Assembly (NCBI RefSeq): GCF_008369935.1
Contig: NZ_VTUZ01000010.1
Coordinates: forward strand, 62,001 to 126,000
DNA from: Paraburkholderia panacisoli
GTDB lineage: Bacteria; Pseudomonadota; Gammaproteobacteria; Burkholderiales; Burkholderiaceae
Length of the DNA stretch: 64,000 nt
Direction of reading: 5' to 3'
Positions within the stretch are counted from its first letter, which is position 1. Every line of letters begins with the position of its first letter. Positions 1 through 7,880 of this stretch are shown here, in pieces. The notes under the pieces were generated by a model. The model searched no databases. It had not been told where the DNA came from and saw only the letters and a list, made by a program, of their open reading frames with translations. A program made the translations under genes and the position numbers.

Positions 1-108
1 TTCGCTGCCGGTGCGTACGAAACAAGGACGCATGAGATCAAGGGTGCTTCAAGTGCGAATACGTTCGCCGATGATCAACGATCCCACGGTTGCCCGATCA
101 TCGGCTGA
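1..108 (+). CDS. Possible 3' end of an unidentified gene entering from the left
   Basis: Frame 1 is open from the first base of the window to a TGA at 106-108, giving about 35 residues that end in CPIIG. I do not recognise the sequence. It could be the tail of a gene that begins outside the window or a chance open frame. Neighbouring sequence would decide. The next gene starts about 45 bases further on, on the same strand. Confidence 0.2.
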   Translation, partial: FAAGAYETRTHEIKGASSANTFADDQRSHGCPIIG

Positions 109-152
109 TACGTTCGAACATTCCGGCACCGCGTGCCGACGACAGGATGAAC

Positions 153-923
153 ATGTTGACTTCAGCGAATTTCCTCAAAAAGAACGCCACCCGTTTGGTC
201 TGCGTGGCGATGGTCTGCTGCACGGCGTTGCTGACCGGTTGCGCCGGCAGCGGCATCAGGAACACGAGCGAAGCGAGCGCGCAGCCGCAAGTGCGTCCGG
301 ACACCATCTATGTCTACACGTTCGACGCCAATCCCGATCAGGTCAAACTCGACGATGGCGGCATGCTGCAGAAATTGAAAACGCATATCGGCGGTTCGTC
401 GACCGAGCAAAAGCAGGTCGCCGATGCGGACCAGGTACGCGAGCAGGTCGCCGACGAAATCGTGCATCAACTGCAGGCGAAGGGTCTGCACGCGATTCGC
501 GCGGATGCCCCCGCGCCCGCCGACCAGAACGTGCTGCTGGTGCAAGGCAGTTTCGATACGATCGACTCCGGCAATCGCCGCCGTCGCGTGCTGATTGGCC
601 TCGGCGCAGGCAAGAGCCAGGTGAGCAGCTCGGTGCAGATTCTGTATAAGCCCGCCGGGGGCGCACCGCGTCTCGTGCAAAGCTTCACCGCCGACGCGGA
701 CAGCGGCAAGGCGCCGGGCATGGCCGAAACCGCCGGCGTGGGCGCGGCTGCAGGCGCCATCGCGACGACGGCGGCAGTGGGCGGCGGCTTGCACGCCGTA
801 ACCGAAACCAAACGGGCCAGCGTGTCATCGGACGCGAAGCGCCTCGGCGATGCGGTGGCGAAACAGATCGCACAGATCGGTGTCGACGGTGGATGGTTGT
901 CGACAGAGCACACGAAGAGCTGA
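153..923 (+). CDS. DUF4410-type outer-membrane lipoprotein
   Basis: A 256-residue secreted lipoprotein. The N-terminus is basic (KKN), then a hydrophobic stretch ends in the lipobox LTGC at about residue 30, so signal peptidase II cleavage and lipid anchoring are expected. The mature part has an early beta-rich segment with the DTIYVYTFDANPDQV pattern and a Gly/Ala-rich hydrophobic stretch near the C-terminus (AAAGAIATTAAVGGG). This layout is typical of DUF4410 proteins, whose function is unknown. The ATG at 153 is preferred because AGGA lies five bases upstream. ATG codons at 147 and 90 are in frame. It is a single gene followed by a strong terminator. Family assignment rests on overall pattern, not on a catalytic motif. 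Confidence 0.7.
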   Translation: MLTSANFLKKNATRLVCVAMVCCTALLTGCAGSGIRNTSEASAQPQVRPDTIYVYTFDANPDQVKLDDGGMLQKLKTHIGGSSTEQKQVADADQVREQVADEIVHQLQAKGLHAIRADAPAPADQNVLLVQGSFDTIDSGNRRRRVLIGLGAGKSQVSSSVQILYKPAGGAPRLVQSFTADADSGKAPGMAETAGVGAAAGAIATTAAVGGGLHAVTETKRASVSSDAKRLGDAVAKQIAQIGVDGGWLSTEHTKS

Positions 924-959
924 TCGAACACGCCCGGTTGGGTCTGGGCGCGTGAAAAA

Positions 960-1003
960 CGGCGCGGCAGCGTGGAGCGAAACTCCACCCCGCCGCGCGT
1001 TTC
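960..1003 (+). terminator. Rho-independent terminator after the DUF4410 gene
   Basis: A two-part stem pairs GCGCGGC with GCCGCGC and GTGGAG with CTCCAC around a CGAA tetraloop. It is followed by TTTCATTTCATT. It begins about 37 bases after the lipoprotein stop codon. Confidence 0.75.
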
Positions 1004-1011
1004 ATTTCATT

Positions 1012-1204
1012 CACGCTTTCGTATAGCGCAGCCACACCGCATCGTGTTCCGCTTTTTTGACCGATGTCAGCTTCAGATACGCGGGCGCCTGCCACTTGTC
1101 CATCGGCACTTCGAATGAAGAAGGATACTCGCTGAGCCCATCGTGTCCGACACACGCTCGACGAGTCGGGCGCGACGGACATGTTCCACAAGACGTGCTT
1201 CCTT
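1012..1204 (-). pseudogene. 3' remnant of an unidentified gene
   Basis: Reading the minus strand toward the TGA near 1014-1016, a frame gives a well-formed protein tail containing EYPSSFEVPMDKWQAPAYL and ending in VWLRYTKA. The composition is protein-like (mixed hydrophobic and charged residues, no low complexity), but the frame meets a stop upstream near 1205 and has no start codon except an internal ATG. This suggests the last 50 or so codons of a lost gene directly downstream of the ECF sigma gene, where an anti-sigma or target gene would often sit. I cannot name the family. A BLASTX search would show whether intact homologues follow the sigma gene in relatives. Confidence 0.35.
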
Positions 1205-1246
1205 ATAGCCATGCAATCCTGAACAAACCAGCAGAAATCTCACACA

Positions 1247-1885
1247 TCACGCCGCCCTCACACCGTCACGATCAGCAGCCACGCGGCGTTGCCGCCCGTC
1301 GATCATGATCCTCATCGACTCCAGCCCGCGGCTGATCCAGCTTTTCACCGTGCCAACCGGCGCATCCAGCGTGTGCGCGATTTCCGATTGCGATTGCCCG
1401 CGGAAATAGGCAAGCGCGATCGCTTGCCGCTGCACCGGCGTGAGCCGGCCGAGATAAAACGACAGGCGTTCGGCATCCAGAGAAAACTGCTGCGCGAAGT
1501 CAGTGTCGTCGTCCGGTATTGCAAAGCGCTCCCCCCGTTCCTCTTCATACGCGCCCGAATGCGCATTGCGCCGCAAATAGTCGAGCGCCTGATTCTTCAC
1601 GATGGCCGACATCCACGTGGACGGCGACGACATCCTCGGATCATACGAACCGGCAAAGCGCCAGATCTTGAGGAAGCCGTCCTGCACCACCTCTTCGGCG
1701 GATTCGGCGGATCGGGTCACGCGCATCGCGAGACCGAATAGCGTCGGCGCCGAGGCGCGGTACAACGTCTCGAACGCACCGGCGTCGCGCCGGGCGATTC
1801 GCTTGAGGAGCGCCGCGAGACAGGCGCTCTTTTCATTCAGCGCGTGCGCGCAGACGGCTGCATCCACCGAAGCATCATGTTGCAT
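1247..1885 (-). CDS. ECF (extracytoplasmic function) RNA polymerase sigma factor
   Basis: 212 residues, the normal length for group 4 sigma factors. Region 2 is clear around residues 35-105: EEVVQDGFLKIWRFA for core binding, then the WMSAIVKNQALDYLRR stretch. Region 4 follows at about 145-195 with LTPVQRQAIALAYF and the helix-turn-helix SQSEIAHTLDAPVGTVKSWI. It directs RNA polymerase to a specific promoter set. The gene lies 34 bases downstream of the MerR/LitR-like regulator on the same strand, so the two are probably cotranscribed. No anti-sigma gene follows; only a gene remnant does. An ECF factor coupled to a LitR-type regulator is known from light-responsive systems in other bacteria, which makes light or B12-linked control a reasonable hypothesis here. 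Confidence 0.9.
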   Translation of the reverse strand: MQHDASVDAAVCAHALNEKSACLAALLKRIARRDAGAFETLYRASAPTLFGLAMRVTRSAESAEEVVQDGFLKIWRFAGSYDPRMSSPSTWMSAIVKNQALDYLRRNAHSGAYEEERGERFAIPDDDTDFAQQFSLDAERLSFYLGRLTPVQRQAIALAYFRGQSQSEIAHTLDAPVGTVKSWISRGLESMRIMIDGRQRRVAADRDGVRAA

Positions 1886-1919
1886 GGCGCATCCTCCGCG
1901 AACGGTGTGAGCTTGCGTG

Positions 1920-2936
1920 CTACTCCTGAACGGCCGGGGGCGGCGGCGCGGCGAACCAGCCCTCTTCGCGCGCGACCCGCTCGAGGGCGGTCTCGATCAT
2001 CGCGCAGGCCCGGTTGCTGACGTCGCCGAGATAGCGATGCAGCGCGGCGTCCTGCGCCGAGCGCGACGTGCATTCGTCGCTATAGCGCTCGAACGCCGAC
2101 AGCTTCATGACCAGCTCGGCCAGATGCCGCGGACATTCGCACGCGATCGTGGACGAGCGGCTCGCAATCGCTTCGAGTTCCCCATCGTCATAGCGACGGC
2201 GCGCGCGCGACCAGATGGCGTCGTCGCCGATGCGCTCCTGAATGCGGACGCGCTCGCAGAGGTCGCCTAGCATCTGACGGAATTCGGTGCGGCTGCCCGG
2301 CTCGCGGTACAGCCGCACGCCGGCCACTCGCAAACTTTCGGCCGACGCGCCGGTGCCAAAGCCGTAGACCACGGCGATTGCCCTGGCGCGGACTGCGTCG
2401 GCGAGCGCAATGATTTGCGCGGCGACGTCTTCCTGTAGCGAGTCCACGCTGACCAGCAGTGCGTCGATCGGCTCGCGGCGCTCGCCGCTTGCGCAGGCCT
2501 CGGCCAGATCGGCGAAGGTGATCAGCTCGTTGACGCCGTATTGCCGCACATCGACGCCGCAAGCTTGCAGATGCTGCGCGAGGTGGGCGCCGACCAGCGC
2601 GAGCTTGAGATCGGTGCTTGCGGCGCTGCCCGCGTCCGGCGAAGCGCCCGCCTCACGCGCATTGCGCGCCGCCAGAAATTGCAGCTGCTCCCGGTCGAGC
2701 CGCGCGATCGCGCCGATCGCATGACCGCGGCTGACCAGCAATTTGATCAACGTGAGTCGCCGGACGTCGTCTTCCGTATACAAACGCTGGCCTGACGCGG
2801 TCTTGGCCGGGCCGACCACGCCATATCGGCGCTCCCAGATGCGCAGCGTGGTGACTGGCATCTTCGCCAGACGCGCCGCCTCGCCGCTTCGGTAGCCTTG
2901 CTGGGCTGTTGTTTGGTCGCCATTTGAAGTCACCAT
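1920..2936 (-). CDS. MerR-family regulator, LitR/CarH-like architecture
   Basis: 338 residues. The N-terminal MerR winged helix is plain: YRSGEAARLAKMPVTTLRIW, then ERRYGVVGPAKTASGQRLYTEDDVRRL (residues about 15-65). A central helical segment and a C-terminal alpha/beta domain follow (about 110-220), which resembles the cobalamin-binding region of LitR/CarH photoreceptors. I do not find the DxHxxG cobalamin-ligand motif at the expected place (the nearest text is HLAQHLQACG). Direct B12 binding is therefore uncertain. The extra C-terminal 100 residues are rich in charged helices with several cysteines (IACECP). It is the first gene of a pair with the ECF sigma factor. The ATG at 2936 begins the family-like reading. 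The upstream palindrome at 2993-3002 may be an operator. Confidence 0.8.
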   Translation of the reverse strand: MVTSNGDQTTAQQGYRSGEAARLAKMPVTTLRIWERRYGVVGPAKTASGQRLYTEDDVRRLTLIKLLVSRGHAIGAIARLDREQLQFLAARNAREAGASPDAGSAASTDLKLALVGAHLAQHLQACGVDVRQYGVNELITFADLAEACASGERREPIDALLVSVDSLQEDVAAQIIALADAVRARAIAVVYGFGTGASAESLRVAGVRLYREPGSRTEFRQMLGDLCERVRIQERIGDDAIWSRARRRYDDGELEAIASRSSTIACECPRHLAELVMKLSAFERYSDECTSRSAQDAALHRYLGDVSNRACAMIETALERVAREEGWFAAPPPPAVQE

Positions 2937-2992
2937 GAAACCCTCAAAGTCGCGTCTCCCGATTCAAGAATACGCGCCTTTACGACATTGTG

Positions 2993-3002
2993 AAACGCGT
3001 TT
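2993..3002. promoter_or_regulatory. Short palindrome upstream of the MerR gene
   Basis: AAACGCGTTT is a perfect 10-base palindrome about 57 bases upstream of the MerR/LitR-like start codon, in an AT-richer stretch. MerR proteins bind palindromes in their own promoters, so this is a candidate, but short palindromes also occur by chance. Confidence 0.25.
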
Positions 3003-3181
3003 GAGGCTCATTTTGCGCCATGAAACGGATTTTTTGATGCGTCAGGTGTTCAGGGCCTGGGCGTGCTTTCCCTTGAAGCGGGCACGCTTGTGCGGCGGCA
3101 GGCCGCCAGGTGTCGGCGGCGGCGTGGTGAGGTGGGATATGGCGCGAACGAGTTGGCGTTTGTCGTAAGGCGAGGTATGCC

Positions 3182-3622
3182 CTATTCGCGCCAAAGCCTG
3201 CGCATCAGCGCGAGCAAAGCGGTCGGCGCCGTGCCTTTTTGACAATAGCCGTCGAAATTATGACGTGCCTTGCCGGTTTCCTTGACGTGGTCCTCGTCGA
3301 GCGATGTGAACGCGACGATGCCGAGACTCTGGGTCGGCAGATAGCTGCGCAGTGCGCTCGCCGTTTCATAGCCGTCCCGCCCCGGCATCATGATGTCGAG
3401 CACGACGACGTCGGGCACCCAGTCCTTCACGCAGCGCAGCGCCTCCGTGCAACTCATGGCGGCACGGGCTTCTATGCCTTCATAGGAGAGATAGGTGGCG
3501 AGCGCTTCGGCCGCGCCAGCGTTGTCGTCGACGACTAGCACGCGAGGCACTTCGTGCAATACCCGGACCTCGCGGGCGCTCCATCGTTGGCAGGTAGACG
3601 GTGTTCGGGACATGTAGGGCAA
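3182..3622 (-). CDS. Single-domain response regulator (CheY-like receiver)
   Basis: The reading frame gives 146 residues from a TTG at 3622. An ATG at 3613 gives 143. From about residue 25 it is a single receiver domain: the acidic pair in VLVVDDN, the phosphorylatable aspartate in VVVLDIMMPGRDGYE, the switch threonine in IVAFTS, and a lysine in YCQKG. No output domain follows, so it works by protein contact like CheY or as a phosphorelay intermediate. No histidine kinase lies nearby, so the partner is elsewhere. The gene stands alone between a long non-coding stretch and the siderophore-receptor remnant. Confidence 0.85.
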   Translation of the reverse strand: MPYMSRTPSTCQRWSAREVRVLHEVPRVLVVDDNAGAAEALATYLSYEGIEARAAMSCTEALRCVKDWVPDVVVLDIMMPGRDGYETASALRSYLPTQSLGIVAFTSLDEDHVKETGKARHNFDGYCQKGTAPTALLALMRRLWRE

Positions 3623-3654
3623 CGTGCGATAAAAACATCAATGCTCAGCAAACC

Positions 3655-3885
3655 GCGTACCCACGCGCTTCGCAGCATCTGAACACCGCCAGCACCTGTC
3701 GATCCCGACCTGGGATACCGTCGACCTCGGCGCGCGCCATGCGGCCGTGCTGTCCGGCAAGCCGACGACGTTCTGCGCCAGCGTGCTGATCGTTGCGAAC
3801 AGGCCCTACTGTGCTGCGCCGAAGGGCGGCTATCTGACGTAAGGCGCGGCGCGCGCTCCTGTTGTCGATGACGACGGACTTCTGA
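3655..3885 (+). pseudogene. Decayed 3' end of a TonB-dependent siderophore receptor
   Basis: Pieces in two frames join into a typical receptor C-terminus. SQHLNTAST (3673-3699) shifts frame into LSIPTWDTVDLGAR (from about 3696), then the LSGKPTTFCASVLIVANRPY segment and APKGGYLT. The next codon is TAA (3840-3842) where receptors have a Gln codon before GAPR. After a further frameshift near 3856 the last residues LLSMTTDF and a TGA (3883-3885) appear, matching the C-terminal aromatic residue that outer-membrane barrels end with. At least two frameshifts and one nonsense change are therefore visible. The N-terminal part (plug and most of the barrel) is missing. Its place beside the ECF sigma gene hints at a former iron-uptake function of the locus. 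Confidence 0.7.
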
Positions 3886-4052
3886 TCGTCGGATGCGGGG
3901 GCGCCTCCGGGCGACTTCGCAGCATGATGGAAAACGCTGCTGACATCGCCTGTATTGAGGTAAGCGCCTCATGGGAAAAGGTAACAGTTACCACAACAAA
4001 AAATGAAACATTACAATGACCTTTCTTTAAATCCGCGAAGGGAGGACATGCA

Positions 4053-4304
4053 ATGGTTCTGTTTCACCGTGGCGCAGCAATTCAGGCGTCCGCTATCAGA
4101 CATGGCCACATGTTCGTCGGCCGCGCCTGCATTTTGAAGGAAGACGGCGAATCCACCTCGCTGGGTGATCTTGGTCCGTTCGCAAGTCCTGCCTGTGCAT
4201 ACGAGTTTGCTGTGCGTTGTGCGAGTGCTTTCGTGGATGGCGTGCCGATGCCTCGTTGCCCTATCAGCAAATCCTCGACCGTCGACGATTCGGCTCATCA
4301 TTGA
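4053..4304 (+). CDS. Small conserved-type hypothetical protein
   Basis: 83 residues, soluble, beginning MVLFHRGAAIQASAIR. A good ribosome site (GGGAGG) lies about 9 bases upstream of the ATG. The stretch GRACILKEDGES and a helical segment with ACAYEFAVRCASAFVDG look like a small compact fold. I recall similar short proteins in Burkholderiaceae genomes, but no function is known to me. It is followed by a second small gene 71 bases downstream on the same strand, so the two may form a unit. Confidence 0.6.
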   Translation: MVLFHRGAAIQASAIRHGHMFVGRACILKEDGESTSLGDLGPFASPACAYEFAVRCASAFVDGVPMPRCPISKSSTVDDSAHH

Positions 4305-4375
4305 CGGCTCTCTCCAAAGCACATTGCATCCCGGCGCAATAGCGCCAAACACAATCTGCCAGGCAAGGAGACGTC

Positions 4376-4630
4376 ATGTACAAACCCGTACTAAGCCGCT
4401 TTCAATACACCCGCAAGCACGGTAAGCGACGCACCTACGACGTAACGATCAACCTCGTGCAAAAGGCATCCGGTGTCTGCTCATACGCAGCGTGGGTGCA
4501 TTTCCAGGCCGAATTCAAAGGCTCCGGATTAATGCTCCCACTCGTTGCCAATACGCGTGACGCTGCCGTGCTGGAAGCGCAAATGCGTGTTCAGACAGAC
4601 ATCGACAATCTGATTGGGATCGTCGAATAG
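4376..4630 (+). CDS. Small hypothetical protein
   Basis: 84 residues, beginning MYKPVLSRFQYTRKHGKRRTY. The basic N-terminus is followed by a beta-rich segment (VHFQAEFKGSGLMLPL) and an acidic C-terminal helix (QTDIDNLIGIVE). GGAG sits about 7 bases before the ATG. I recall similar short proteins in Burkholderiaceae but no established role. A strong inverted repeat about 100 bases downstream separates it from the convergent AtuA operon. Confidence 0.6.
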   Translation: MYKPVLSRFQYTRKHGKRRTYDVTINLVQKASGVCSYAAWVHFQAEFKGSGLMLPLVANTRDAAVLEAQMRVQTDIDNLIGIVE

Positions 4631-4729
4631 GGAACCGGCTAGCGCGGGGCGAATCCGGGCGCTGTCCTGATCGTTCATTTGCGCGTCATCGCCCACCACG
4701 AAGGCCGCATCCGCATCGCCTTCATGATT

Positions 4730-4765
4730 CAACATGCCGTCCGCTCTCACGCCGACGGCATGTTG
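4730..4765. terminator. Bidirectional hairpin between convergent genes
   Basis: CAACATGCCGTC (4730-4741) and GACGGCATGTTG (4754-4765) are a perfect 12-base inverted repeat with a 12-base loop. It lies between a rightward small gene and the end of the leftward AtuA operon. There is no T-run, so termination would rely on stem strength. Confidence 0.55.
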
Positions 4766-4780
4766 CACATCCACTCCTGC

Positions 4781-5092
4781 CTAAGGCAAGTCAGCGATCT
4801 CCAGGCTCATCAACGCCGAACTCAAGGATTTTCCATGCGCATCGAGAGCGAGTGAACGCGTGACACCGCCGCCCAGCGCATCGCCAAGTACAAAGTTGAA
4901 TGCCGCAAGATGCGGAAGTTCGTAGCGAACGACATCCCCACGCACGACCTCACGCAAATGCAACTTCACGCGGTCCGCGGATAACTCGCGCCGGAGATGT
5001 TCGTAGTGACGCGGGTCATAACAGATGACCGACACGTTCAGCGTATTGCCCTTGTCGCCCGTTCTGGAATGGGCCAGCTCTCGCAGTTTCAT
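4781..5092 (-). CDS. AtuA-like small protein (ferredoxin-fold partner of AtuA)
   Basis: 103 residues from the ATG at 5092, beginning MKLRELAHSRTGDKGN. The motif AHSRTGDKGNTLNVS is characteristic of the AtuA-like C-terminal domain that in many genomes is fused to AtuA or sits beside it. GGAGG precedes the ATG, and the gene starts one base after the AtuA stop codon, so translation is probably coupled. The pair is expected to form a two-component enzyme of unproven chemistry. A longer reading from 5161 overlaps AtuA and is not preferred. Confidence 0.85.
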   Translation of the reverse strand: MKLRELAHSRTGDKGNTLNVSVICYDPRHYEHLRRELSADRVKLHLREVVRGDVVRYELPHLAAFNFVLGDALGGGVTRSLALDAHGKSLSSALMSLEIADLP

Positions 5093-5093
5093 C

Positions 5094-6452
5094 TCATGCC
5101 TCCACGAACTCGAATGCCGGATTGACGTCGACGCGTGGCAGCAGCACGGATTGAACCGCAAGCACTTCTCGCGTCAGCCTGGTGACGCCACCGCCACCGG
5201 CCGGACCATTCGTATAGAGCGTTTCGACTTCGTTGCCGATTCTCACGGCTTCCGCCACCGAGGCCGTACGTCCCGCCACGCGTGCGCGCACTTCATACGG
5301 CTGCGCATCGCAAGCGCCCAAAGTATCGCCATGCAAAGCGTTCACGCCAATCAGATCGAAGCGCAGCTCGCTCGTGTCGACGCCGGTGAGTTGCAGCCTT
5401 TGCCTGACGACATCGAGTGCGAGCCGGCCTCGCTCCACCGCGCCGGGACCGGCGTACGATATCTGCCCTTCCCCGATGTAGCCATCGGCGTAGGCCACCG
5501 ACACCTTGAGCGTATCGGTGCGCGGCGTGCCGCGCCCCCCGCTCACACGGACGCGATCCGGCGCTTCTTCGGTCACGCGAACACCGGTGAAGTCAGCGAC
5601 CACATCGGGTTGCAAATATCTGGCCGGGTCATGAATCTCGTAGATCAATTGCTCCTTGCAGGTCGCCTCGGTCACGCGGCCGCCCGCATGCGCCACTTTC
5701 GTGACGATGACGGAACCGTCCTCGCCGACTTCGCCAATCGGAAAACCGAGGCGCGCGAGCTGCTGCACATCCTTGAAGCCCGGGTCGGCGAAATAGCCCC
5801 CGGTCACCTGGCCCGCGCATTCGAGCAGATGCCCGACCACGGTCGCTTGACCTAGCGTGTTCCAGTCGTCCATTTTCCAGCCGAACTCATGGATCAACGG
5901 CGCCGTGAAAAGCGACGGGTCCGCCACGCGCCCCGTCAGCACGATATCCGCGCCGGCCGCGAGCGCGGCGACAATCGGCGCGGCGCCCAGATACGCGTTG
6001 GCCGACACGATGCGCTCGTTGAACGAAGCGACGCTTTCTGCCGACTCCACGAAATGGAAATCGCCTCGCCGCACGACGTCGAGCACGTCATCGCCGGTGA
6101 CGGCGGCGATCTTCAGCCCGTCGAGTCCGAGTTCGCGCGCGATCGCGGCAGTCCTTTGCGCGGCCGCGATGGGGTTGGCCGCGCCCATGTTGGAAATGAT
6201 GCGCACGCCGTGACGCGCCGCAACCGGCAGCACCGCTTTCATGCGGGCCTCCAGCAGCGGATCGTAGCCGAGCTCCGGGTCTTTGCGCCGGCTCTGCTGC
6301 GCGAGCGCGATCGTGCGCTCGGCAAGGCATTCGAACACGAGATAGTCGAGCGCGCCGTATTCGGCCAGCTCGACCGCGGGTTCGATCCGGTCGCCGGAAT
6401 AACCCGCGCCTGCGCCGATGCGCACGCGGCGTTGGGATTGAGTTGTCGTCAT
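5094..6452 (-). CDS. AtuA family protein (DUF1446)
   Basis: 452 residues, full family length. Recognisable family segments are the opening RIGAGAGYSGDRIEPA, IISNMGAANP near residue 90, and VLTGRVADPSLFTAPL in the middle. AtuA was first linked to acyclic terpene utilisation in Pseudomonas, but most homologues, including ones next to organic-acid transporters, have no proven substrate. Here it lies in an operon with a CitMHS carrier and a divergent LysR regulator and without other atu genes (no geranyl-CoA carboxylase). A role in catabolism of a tricarboxylate or hydroxy acid is therefore more likely than terpene use. That substrate call is inference. The gap to the transporter stop codon is 25 bases. 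Confidence 0.85.
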   Translation of the reverse strand: MTTTQSQRRVRIGAGAGYSGDRIEPAVELAEYGALDYLVFECLAERTIALAQQSRRKDPELGYDPLLEARMKAVLPVAARHGVRIISNMGAANPIAAAQRTAAIARELGLDGLKIAAVTGDDVLDVVRRGDFHFVESAESVASFNERIVSANAYLGAAPIVAALAAGADIVLTGRVADPSLFTAPLIHEFGWKMDDWNTLGQATVVGHLLECAGQVTGGYFADPGFKDVQQLARLGFPIGEVGEDGSVIVTKVAHAGGRVTEATCKEQLIYEIHDPARYLQPDVVADFTGVRVTEEAPDRVRVSGGRGTPRTDTLKVSVAYADGYIGEGQISYAGPGAVERGRLALDVVRQRLQLTGVDTSELRFDLIGVNALHGDTLGACDAQPYEVRARVAGRTASVAEAVRIGNEVETLYTNGPAGGGGVTRLTREVLAVQSVLLPRVDVNPAFEFVEA

Positions 6453-6477
6453 ACGGATATCGCCTTTCGGAAAAGCT

Positions 6478-7782
6478 TCACAGAGGAAACACGCCGAGCA
6501 CGACGCAGGCGATCGTCATGACGATCGACGCGCCGAACAGCAGCGGGAACGTGAATTTCTGGTGGTCGGCGAGATCGATGCCACACAGGCCGACGACGAG
6601 AAACGTCGCGGGCGTGAGCGGGCTCACCGGAAAGCCCGTGGTCATCTGGCCGAGCAACGCGGCCTGGCCGACGTGCACCGCCGGCACACCGAGTTGTCCC
6701 GCGACTTCGGCCACCACGGGTAGCACGCCGAAGTAAAACGAATCGGGGTCGAACAGCATGCTCAGCGGCATCGAAACGAGACCGAGCGCGATGGGAATGT
6801 GGCTCGCCATCGCCTGCGGCACGAAGCCGACGGCGGCCTGCGCCATCGCCTTGAGCATGCCGCTGCCCTGCATGATGCCGGTGAAAACGCCCGCTGCGAG
6901 AAGAATGCCGGCCATCATCAGCGCGGCGCGCGCATGTGCATCGATCCGCTTGCGCTGCATGTCCACGTTCGGATAGTTCACCATCAACGCGATGCACAAG
7001 CCCACCATGAACATGATCGCCGGCGGCACCTTCTCACCCAGCACGACCATCGTGCCGAGCACCACCACGGTCAGGACGATGTTGAACCAGAAGTTCTTCG
7101 GCCGGCGCAGCGCCTGTTCTTCAGCGGTGAGTTCACGCCGGGGCATCGGCACCGCGCCGTCCGCGCCGAAGTACCCGAGCCGCTTCTCTTCACGCCGGCC
7201 GAGCCAGAATGCCATGCCGAACACAAAGACCAGTCCGACAATCTGCACGGGAATCAGCGGATTGAACAGCGCCGAGACAGGAAGATGCAGCGACGCCGAC
7301 GCGCGGATCATCGGCCCGGTCCACGGCAGAAAGTTGATGCCCGCCGCCATCGACACCGCGGCGGCCAGTACTCGCCGATCCATTTTCAGGCGGTCGTAGA
7401 GCGGCAACATCGCTGGAATTGTCACCAGAAAGCACACCGCGCCCGAGCCGTCCAGATGAATCAATAGCGCGAGCAGCGTCGTGCCCATCACGATGCGAGT
7501 CGGCTTCGTGCCGACTGCCCGCAGTATCCGGTCGATGATCGGGTCCAGCGTGCCCGCGTCGGTGATGGTTCCAAAGTACAGGATCGCGAACACGAACATG
7601 CCGACGACCGGCGCGAGACTCTTCAGTCCGTCGAGCACGAACTTGCTTGTCTGAAACCCGAAGCCGCCAACCAGCGAAGCCGCAATCGGCACGATGATGA
7701 GCGCGACGAGCGGCGACATGCGTTTCGAAAGGATCGCCCCGAGCAGGACGACGATGGTGGCCAGCCCCAACAATGGAAGCAT
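6478..7782 (-). CDS. CitMHS-family citrate/tricarboxylate transporter
   Basis: 434 residues from the ATG at 7782, which follows GGAGA and opens directly in the first membrane helix (MLPLLGLATIVVLLGAI). About twelve hydrophobic segments span the protein. Family features include GGFGFQTSKFVLDGLKS, LLIHLDGSGAVCFLVTIPA and MTTGFPVSPLTPATFL near the C-terminus. CitMHS proteins import divalent-metal complexes of citrate with protons. It heads the operon transporter-AtuA-small subunit and is divergent from a LysR gene, so the imported acid probably feeds AtuA. Confidence 0.88.
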   Translation of the reverse strand: MLPLLGLATIVVLLGAILSKRMSPLVALIIVPIAASLVGGFGFQTSKFVLDGLKSLAPVVGMFVFAILYFGTITDAGTLDPIIDRILRAVGTKPTRIVMGTTLLALLIHLDGSGAVCFLVTIPAMLPLYDRLKMDRRVLAAAVSMAAGINFLPWTGPMIRASASLHLPVSALFNPLIPVQIVGLVFVFGMAFWLGRREEKRLGYFGADGAVPMPRRELTAEEQALRRPKNFWFNIVLTVVVLGTMVVLGEKVPPAIMFMVGLCIALMVNYPNVDMQRKRIDAHARAALMMAGILLAAGVFTGIMQGSGMLKAMAQAAVGFVPQAMASHIPIALGLVSMPLSMLFDPDSFYFGVLPVVAEVAGQLGVPAVHVGQAALLGQMTTGFPVSPLTPATFLVVGLCGIDLADHQKFTFPLLFGASIVMTIACVVLGVFPL

Positions 7783-7838
7783 GAGCTTGTCTCCGACGTG
7801 TTTTTTAATGTGACCCAGCGTAATTTCACGCCTACAAT

Positions 7839-7857
7839 AAATCAATTGAAATGATTT
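7839..7857. promoter_or_regulatory. Candidate LysR operator between transporter and regulator
   Basis: AAATCA and TGATTT form a perfect inverted repeat with a 7-base spacer. It is placed 24 bases before the LysR start codon and 57 before the CitMHS start. The dyad ATCA-N7-TGAT has the geometry of a LysR recognition site and sits in the AT-rich divergent promoter. Confidence 0.5.
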
Positions 7858-7880
7858 GATCGCAACAATCACAAAACGTA

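Noticed and set aside
11..649. Alternative plus-strand frame overlapping the DUF4410 lipoprotein gene
   Set aside because: Very Arg-rich without motifs. The other frame has a lipobox and a ribosome site.
3042..3245. Minus-strand open frame overlapping the response regulator end
   Set aside because: No ribosome site, and it overlaps a confident gene. The Pro/Lys-rich tail is not convincing.
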